From contig DASYSA010000597.1 in assembly GCA_036003885.1 (NCBI GenBank), positions 1-9,416 of the forward strand: a DNA stretch of 9,416 nucleotides, read 5' to 3'. The DNA comes from DASYSA01 sp036003885 (GTDB lineage Bacteria > Acidobacteriota > Blastocatellia > UBA7656). The notes under the pieces were generated by a model. The model was not told where the DNA came from, made no database searches, and saw only the letters and a program-made list of their open reading frames with translations. Below are positions 6,520 to 9,416 of the stretch, in pieces. The position numbers and the translations under genes are program-made. How positions within the stretch are numbered: position 1 is the stretch's first letter; each line of letters begins with the position of its first letter.

Positions 6520-6879
6520 ATGCCGCGACGAACAAGCGAAACTCAAAAGGCGGGATCGGGGGCCAGCCGCCTGCCGATCAACTCGTCCCTAGTCTCACCG
6601 TCCGAGTCCGACGTGCGCGAGGTGATTGCCCTTCGCGCCTATGAACTCTACTTGCAGCGCGAGGCTGCATACGGCGACGAAATGACTGACTGGCTGACAG
6701 CAGAAGCCGAAGTCCTACGCTGCCTGGAGGCTAACCCTCTCTACTCAAAACCGCGCGCGCCGCGCTCCGTAAACGGCTCAAAGAAGGCCGCTCCACGACC
6801 TGCTGCGCACAGCCGCGCGCGCAAGACTTTTGCCGCGACATCCAGCCGAAAGAGCGGGCCTAAGAGCGAAGCTGCGTAA
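6520..6879 (+). CDS. DUF2934 domain protein with basic C-terminal tail
   Basis: The product has 119 residues starting at ATG 6520, chosen because AGAGGAG (6508-6514) lies five bases upstream; the open frame extends to 6439 but without a ribosome site. Residues 33-67 (REVIALRAYELYLQREAAYG, then DEMTDWLTAEAEVL) match the short helical DUF2934 pattern: a helix with RAYELYxxR, a turn, then WLxAExE. The family has no established function that I know of. Residues 78-119 are rich in Lys, Arg, Ala, Ser and Pro, similar to histone-H1-like or nucleic-acid-binding tails, so DNA or RNA contact is possible but only inferred. It has no signal peptide and should be cytoplasmic. It is followed after 173 bp by the metallopeptidase gene. 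Confidence 0.82.
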   Translation: MPRRTSETQKAGSGASRLPINSSLVSPSESDVREVIALRAYELYLQREAAYGDEMTDWLTAEAEVLRCLEANPLYSKPRAPRSVNGSKKAAPRPAAHSRARKTFAATSSRKSGPKSEAA

Positions 6880-6958
6880 CTTTCAGCGCCTGGACTAACC
6901 CCTAATCGACATTTTGGTTGCACGAGTCCGGCCAGTCTACACAATCGTGGAACCGATC

Positions 6959-6981
6959 CGGCTCCCATTCTTTGGGAGCTG
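6959..6981 (+). promoter_or_regulatory. Hairpin in the leader between the DUF2934 and metallopeptidase genes
   Basis: GCTCCCA (6961-6967) and TGGGAGC (6973-6979) form a perfect 7-bp stem with the five-base loop TTCTT, extended by one G-U and one C-G pair at 6959-6960/6980-6981. It lies 80 bases after the DUF2934 stop and 72 bases before ATG 7053. There is no T-run directly behind it (TGTCAAACC follows), so it is either a weak terminator for the upstream gene or a 5' leader structure. Confidence 0.5.
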
Positions 6982-7052
6982 TCAAACCCGAGTCCTCGCG
7001 AAAACGGCGAGTGGGGCAGGGAGCGCGCGCGTCGCGCCGGGAGTTTTTTCGA

Positions 7053-7853
7053 ATGTGGACCATCTACGTTCTTCGGATAGGCCGCGTCTTAATGTTTGTT
7101 TCCTTATGCCTTATGCTGCATCAAAGCCGGGCGCTGGCCCTGGACACACCCGGGACTAAGCCGGGCATATGGTGCGAGCGCCGATCGTCTAAGGCGCTTT
7201 CATGCCGGCATGAGCAGCGGCTTGTGTTGAGCCTGGCGCGCATCACCGGCTTTTGTGATCTTCACTTCGCCGCGGACGGAGAGATCAGTCTCGGCGATAC
7301 GTCGCAAGTCGTGGGCGGCGCCGCGGCCGCACGACAGGTACTCCTGACTGTCGTGAGCTCTCATGAGGCGTTTGTGATCGAGGATTGCTCGGGATCCGAC
7401 GACGTGAACTTCGGCCAGGTGCGCCAGGAGCTTGTCTTTGAGAATCCGGACGGTACGCGAATCGGCGTCTGGCGAGTGCGAATCGACTTCAACGACTTTA
7501 GGAACGTCCAGGCGCCGGCCGAGGTTCGCGCCTCGTTCGATGAGGGCTTTATACTGCTTCACGAGTTGTTGCACGGCCTTGGGTACTCGGATGCGTCTCG
7601 CGGAGAGGAGATCGGCCAATGCGAAGAGATCGTCAACAAAGCGAGGCGTGAACTCGGCTTGCCGCTGCGCGATCAATACTTCGTCGCTCCCATCAGGGTC
7701 ACTGACACGCTCGCTTCTGCACGGATCCGATTCCGCAGGCCGGCAGCGGCTACTATTTCTTCCAAGAAGGAAATGTACTATCTCTACTTCGTGATGAAGA
7801 CCGAGTCCGGATATCCCGCCGGTCTCAGGTCAGCCGCCGAAAGGCGCCGATAG
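7053..7853 (+). CDS. Secreted zinc-metallopeptidase-like protein (HExxH)
   Basis: The product has 266 residues from ATG 7053, chosen because GGGAG (7039-7043) precedes it and a signal peptide follows: R8 and R11, hydrophobic 12-22, cleavage likely after RALA (26-29). An open frame reaches back to TTG 6918 but would bury the signal. The mature protein has C41, C51, C68, C112 and C190. Core motif: HELLHGLGYSD (170-180), with H170, E171, H174 and possibly D180, fitting HExxHxxGxxD. About ten residues later comes CEEIVNKARRELGLPLRDQY (190-209). I recall an E-xx-N-xx-R-xxx-GLP-xR-xxY pattern after HExxH in M91-like and related bacterial metallopeptidase-like proteins, so E191 or E192 may be the third ligand instead. 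No Met-turn is evident. Substrate and activity are unproven. Transcription likely ends at the terminator just downstream. Confidence 0.78.
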   Translation: MWTIYVLRIGRVLMFVSLCLMLHQSRALALDTPGTKPGIWCERRSSKALSCRHEQRLVLSLARITGFCDLHFAADGEISLGDTSQVVGGAAAARQVLLTVVSSHEAFVIEDCSGSDDVNFGQVRQELVFENPDGTRIGVWRVRIDFNDFRNVQAPAEVRASFDEGFILLHELLHGLGYSDASRGEEIGQCEEIVNKARRELGLPLRDQYFVAPIRVTDTLASARIRFRRPAAATISSKKEMYYLYFVMKTESGYPAGLRSAAERRR

Positions 7854-7861
7854 AGCAAACC

Positions 7862-7899
7862 CTGGTCGCGAATCACTCATGGACACGACCAGCCTTTTT
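7862..7899 (+). terminator. Rho-independent terminator after the metallopeptidase gene
   Basis: CTGGTCG (7862-7868) pairs exactly with CGACCAG (7886-7892) across a 17-base loop, followed by CC and TTTTT (7895-7899). It begins nine bases after the stop at 7853, the normal place for a terminator. It also covers ATG 7879, which argues against that ATG being the start of the next gene. Confidence 0.62.
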
Positions 7900-7944
7900 G
7901 ATTATCCTCATTGCCTGCGAAATCACATCATTTGGAGGAACGCT

Positions 7945-8454
7945 ATGGCAATGAGTGCAGCACTACTACCCGAGTTCGACCAGGAGATGGCGAACACGCG
8001 GAAGACTCTCGAGCGAGTCCCGGATGACAAGTTCGGTTGGAAGCCTCATGTGAAATCAACCGCGATGGGAGGTCTTGCGACGCACGTCGCCAATCTCCCG
8101 ACCTGGACAGTCGAGACAATCGAGAAGGATGCTCTGGACATCGAGCCTCCGGGTGCAGAGCCCTATCGGCTTCCGCCGGCCAATTCGCAGAAGGAGCTTC
8201 TTGAGGCCTTCGACCGCAATGTCGCCGCCGCTCGTGCAGCCATTGCAGGCGCCAGCGATGAGCATTTGTTCAAGCCGTGGTCGCTGCTCAAGGGCGGCGT
8301 AGTGGTGTTGACGCTTCCTCGCGTTGCCGTCTTGCGGAGCTTCGTAATGAATCATTTGATTCACCACCGGGCTCAGCTTGGTGTCTACTTGCGGCTCAAC
8401 GATGTGCCGGTACCGGCGCTCTATGGCCCGTCAGCGGATGAAGGTGCGCTGTAG
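7945..8454 (+). CDS. DinB/YfiT-like family protein (putative metal-binding four-helix bundle)
   Basis: The product has 169 residues from ATG 7945, chosen for GGAGGAA (7934-7940) six bases upstream; an earlier in-frame ATG at 7879 lies inside a terminator and has no ribosome site. DinB-like proteins are four-helix bundles binding a divalent metal with three histidines; known members include thiol-dependent transferases and many of unknown role. Here the likely ligands are H47 (THVANLP), H137 and H141 in MNHLIHHRAQLGVYLR (135-150), the family's most characteristic motif. PDDKFGWKPH (26-35) also matches the usual F-x-W-x-P segment after the first helix. There is no signal peptide, so it is cytoplasmic. 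It appears to be transcribed alone, after the terminator and before convergent genes. The reaction is unknown. Confidence 0.9.
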   Translation: MAMSAALLPEFDQEMANTRKTLERVPDDKFGWKPHVKSTAMGGLATHVANLPTWTVETIEKDALDIEPPGAEPYRLPPANSQKELLEAFDRNVAAARAAIAGASDEHLFKPWSLLKGGVVVLTLPRVAVLRSFVMNHLIHHRAQLGVYLRLNDVPVPALYGPSADEGAL

Positions 8455-8549
8455 AATCTCGCCGACAATGCGTCGGGAGTACGGCGGGAGTTCATTCGGC
8501 ATCCATGGCAATGCATGGCATTGGCATTAGATAGCAAGACTGAATCGGG

Positions 8550-8672
8550 TCACGCGGTCCTGCGACCCCTAAACTTCTTGAGCTTGCTGACGGCCTCGGT
8601 GACCGGAATCTTTCCTAAGGCAACCCTGTATCCGAAGCCCTCAAGTCGCCGGATGACATGACGCGCCGACAC
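8550..8672 (-). CDS. Small 40-codon ORF, or 3' fragment of a broken gene
   Basis: GTG 8672-8670 to TGA 8552-8550 encodes 40 residues, including HVIRRLEGFGYRVALGK and a basic end (KLKKFRGRR). Codons are mostly G/C at the third position, as in real genes here. It is in the same frame as the ORF ending at TAA 8693-8691, with only six sense codons between that stop and the GTG, and I see no ribosome-binding site in front of the GTG. So it may be a tiny downstream gene, or the C-terminal part of one original gene now split by a stop codon. I do not recognise the family. Confidence 0.35.
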   Translation of the reverse strand: MSARHVIRRLEGFGYRVALGKIPVTEAVSKLKKFRGRRTA

Positions 8673-8690
8673 TCGCGAAAGAAGGGGAGC

Positions 8691-8900
8691 TTAAGCTCGC
8701 CGACGCTTTGACGCTTTGGCTGATGATTGCGACACCACCCTGTATTCTTGCTGCTTGGGCCTGAGGGCTGGATCGTCGAGTTTCAAACCGGCGGGCAACT
8801 TTTCGTCTACCGCCAGTCTGAACGCGCCATCCAAGTGGAAGAACTCCCCCGTGACCAAGCCTTGATTGAACAAATGGATTTTGTCCGTCACATTCACCAA
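8691..8900 (-). CDS. Small hypothetical protein (about 69 residues)
   Basis: This is a short gene right after the 2H phosphoesterase, with the start ten bases past that gene's stop. I chose TTG 8900-8898, eight bases after AGGA in the stop region; GTG 8897 and GTG 8891 are alternatives. The frame is open further upstream (to 8966), but that part overlaps the phosphoesterase gene. The product contains FNQGLVTGEFFHLDGAFRLA and ends in a basic KASKRRRA; codons are strongly G/C at third positions, supporting real coding. No known domain is recognised, and there is no signal peptide or membrane segment. It could be the N-terminal part of a longer protein interrupted by TAA 8693-8691, because the same frame continues downstream. 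Confidence 0.5.
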   Translation of the reverse strand: MVNVTDKIHLFNQGLVTGEFFHLDGAFRLAVDEKLPAGLKLDDPALRPKQQEYRVVSQSSAKASKRRRA

Positions 8901-8910
8901 TGACTGAGTC

Positions 8911-9416
8911 CTACTTCGGCAACAGAAACTCCTTACTCCACACGATACGTGACCGATCCTCGTCAATCTTCACCAGATGAAGCCGATCTACCACGCATTG
9001 ATAGCGCAATGAGTCGCGTTCCGCCTCGCGCAAGGCTTGTGCGCAAAACTCAGCATCGTCAAACGACCCAAGCGTGACATGAGGGACATACGGCAGGTCC
9101 GCCCGGAAATAAGGAGCCAACATCCCCGTGTATAGCCGATCGTGCAGATGGACGACCTCCGCTCCTCCTTCCTGAAGCACGAGGAACAGGTAGTGGTCCG
9201 CCGACTGTTCCAGTCCTTCTATGTGAATCGGGAACTGCCGGCAACCACTCAAGACATTATCTATGTGTGAAACGAGATTTGATTCGCCGATCAAAGAGGG
9301 CACCGGAAACATTAGAGTAATGTGAGGGGCGATAAGATCAGCTTGAGGGTCGTACTTTCGCCTCAACAGATCGATGTGCTGGGTGTCAACCGGCGGATAG
9401 TGTACCAGCGCATAAA
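8911..9416 (-). CDS. 2'-5' RNA ligase superfamily / 2H phosphoesterase (5' end outside window)
   Basis: This protein carries both hallmark HxT motifs of 2H phosphoesterases: PHITL (His31, Thr33 counting from the first full codon in the window) and PHVTL (His112, Thr114), 81 residues apart as expected for the two-lobed fold. Members cleave or form 2'-5' or cyclic phosphodiester bonds in RNA and nucleotides. The frame runs to the right edge without a start: the first in-window residues are YALVHYPPVDTQHIDLLRRK, which look like the first strand and helix of the domain, so only a few residues are probably missing. An internal TTG at 9366 is unlikely to be the start because it would remove that strand. 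The stop is TAG 8913-8911. It is probably co-transcribed with the small ORF that follows. The substrate is unknown; no signal peptide is visible in this part. Confidence 0.9.
   Translation of the reverse strand, partial: YALVHYPPVDTQHIDLLRRKYDPQADLIAPHITLMFPVPSLIGESNLVSHIDNVLSGCRQFPIHIEGLEQSADHYLFLVLQEGGAEVVHLHDRLYTGMLAPYFRADLPYVPHVTLGSFDDAEFCAQALREAERDSLRYQCVVDRLHLVKIDEDRSRIVWSKEFLLPK

Noticed and set aside
6918..7052. Upstream TTG start of the metallopeptidase
   Set aside because: It adds 45 polar, basic residues in front of a clear signal peptide and crosses a leader hairpin; ATG 7053 has a ribosome site.
7879..7944. Upstream ATG start of the DinB-like gene
   Set aside because: It lies in the loop of a Rho-independent terminator; ATG 7945 has an ideal ribosome site and fits the family start.
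8503..8524. Imperfect palindrome around CCATGG and ATGCAT between convergent genes
   Set aside because: Symmetry is broken at several positions and, lying between gene ends, it is an unlikely operator; probably chance.

Overview
The window looks like an ordinary chromosomal stretch from a moderately GC-rich, Gram-negative-type bacterium. Several products carry signal peptides or membrane anchors. The DUF2934 protein, the DinB-like protein, the secreted hypotheticals and the short dispersed repeats between genes together suggest Acidobacteriota (Blastocatellia-like) or a related soil lineage. That assignment is inference; there is no rRNA or marker gene here. I see no tRNA, rRNA, CRISPR array, phage module or intact insertion sequence.

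Layout, left part (1-4420, all + strand): the last 25 codons of an upstream gene, possibly an S9-type hydrolase; an exported amidohydrolase of the N-acyl-D-amino-acid deacylase type, whose stop codon lies inside a long 7-bp-unit repeat hairpin; a membrane-anchored FKBP prolyl isomerase; then an ABC-2-type exporter made of a roughly 12-helix permease and an ATPase whose start overlaps the permease stop. FKBP, permease and ATPase are close enough to be co-transcribed.

Middle part (4421-6519): a convergent gap with a degenerate inverted repeat; an enoyl-CoA hydratase/isomerase on the - strand; a divergent intergenic region holding two 28-bp direct repeats; a small secreted four-cysteine protein on the + strand; then about 510 bp without a convincing gene, starting with a cluster of GC-rich hairpins.

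Right part (6520-9416): a DUF2934 protein with a basic tail; a secreted zinc-metallopeptidase-like protein with an HExxH motif; a Rho-independent terminator; and a DinB-like metal-binding helical protein, all on the + strand. Converging on these from the right edge (- strand) are a 2H phosphoesterase (2'-5' RNA ligase superfamily) cut off by the window end, then a 69-codon ORF, then an in-frame continuation after a stop codon that may be a separate tiny gene or the rest of a broken one.

The genes do not form an obvious single pathway. The clearest functional unit is the ABC exporter with its FKBP neighbour. The items most worth a second look are the secreted metallopeptidase with an unusual downstream motif, the repeat hairpin that supplies the amidohydrolase C-terminus, the paired 28-bp repeats, and the interrupted - strand reading frame at 8550-8900. 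I found no convincing new multi-gene system.
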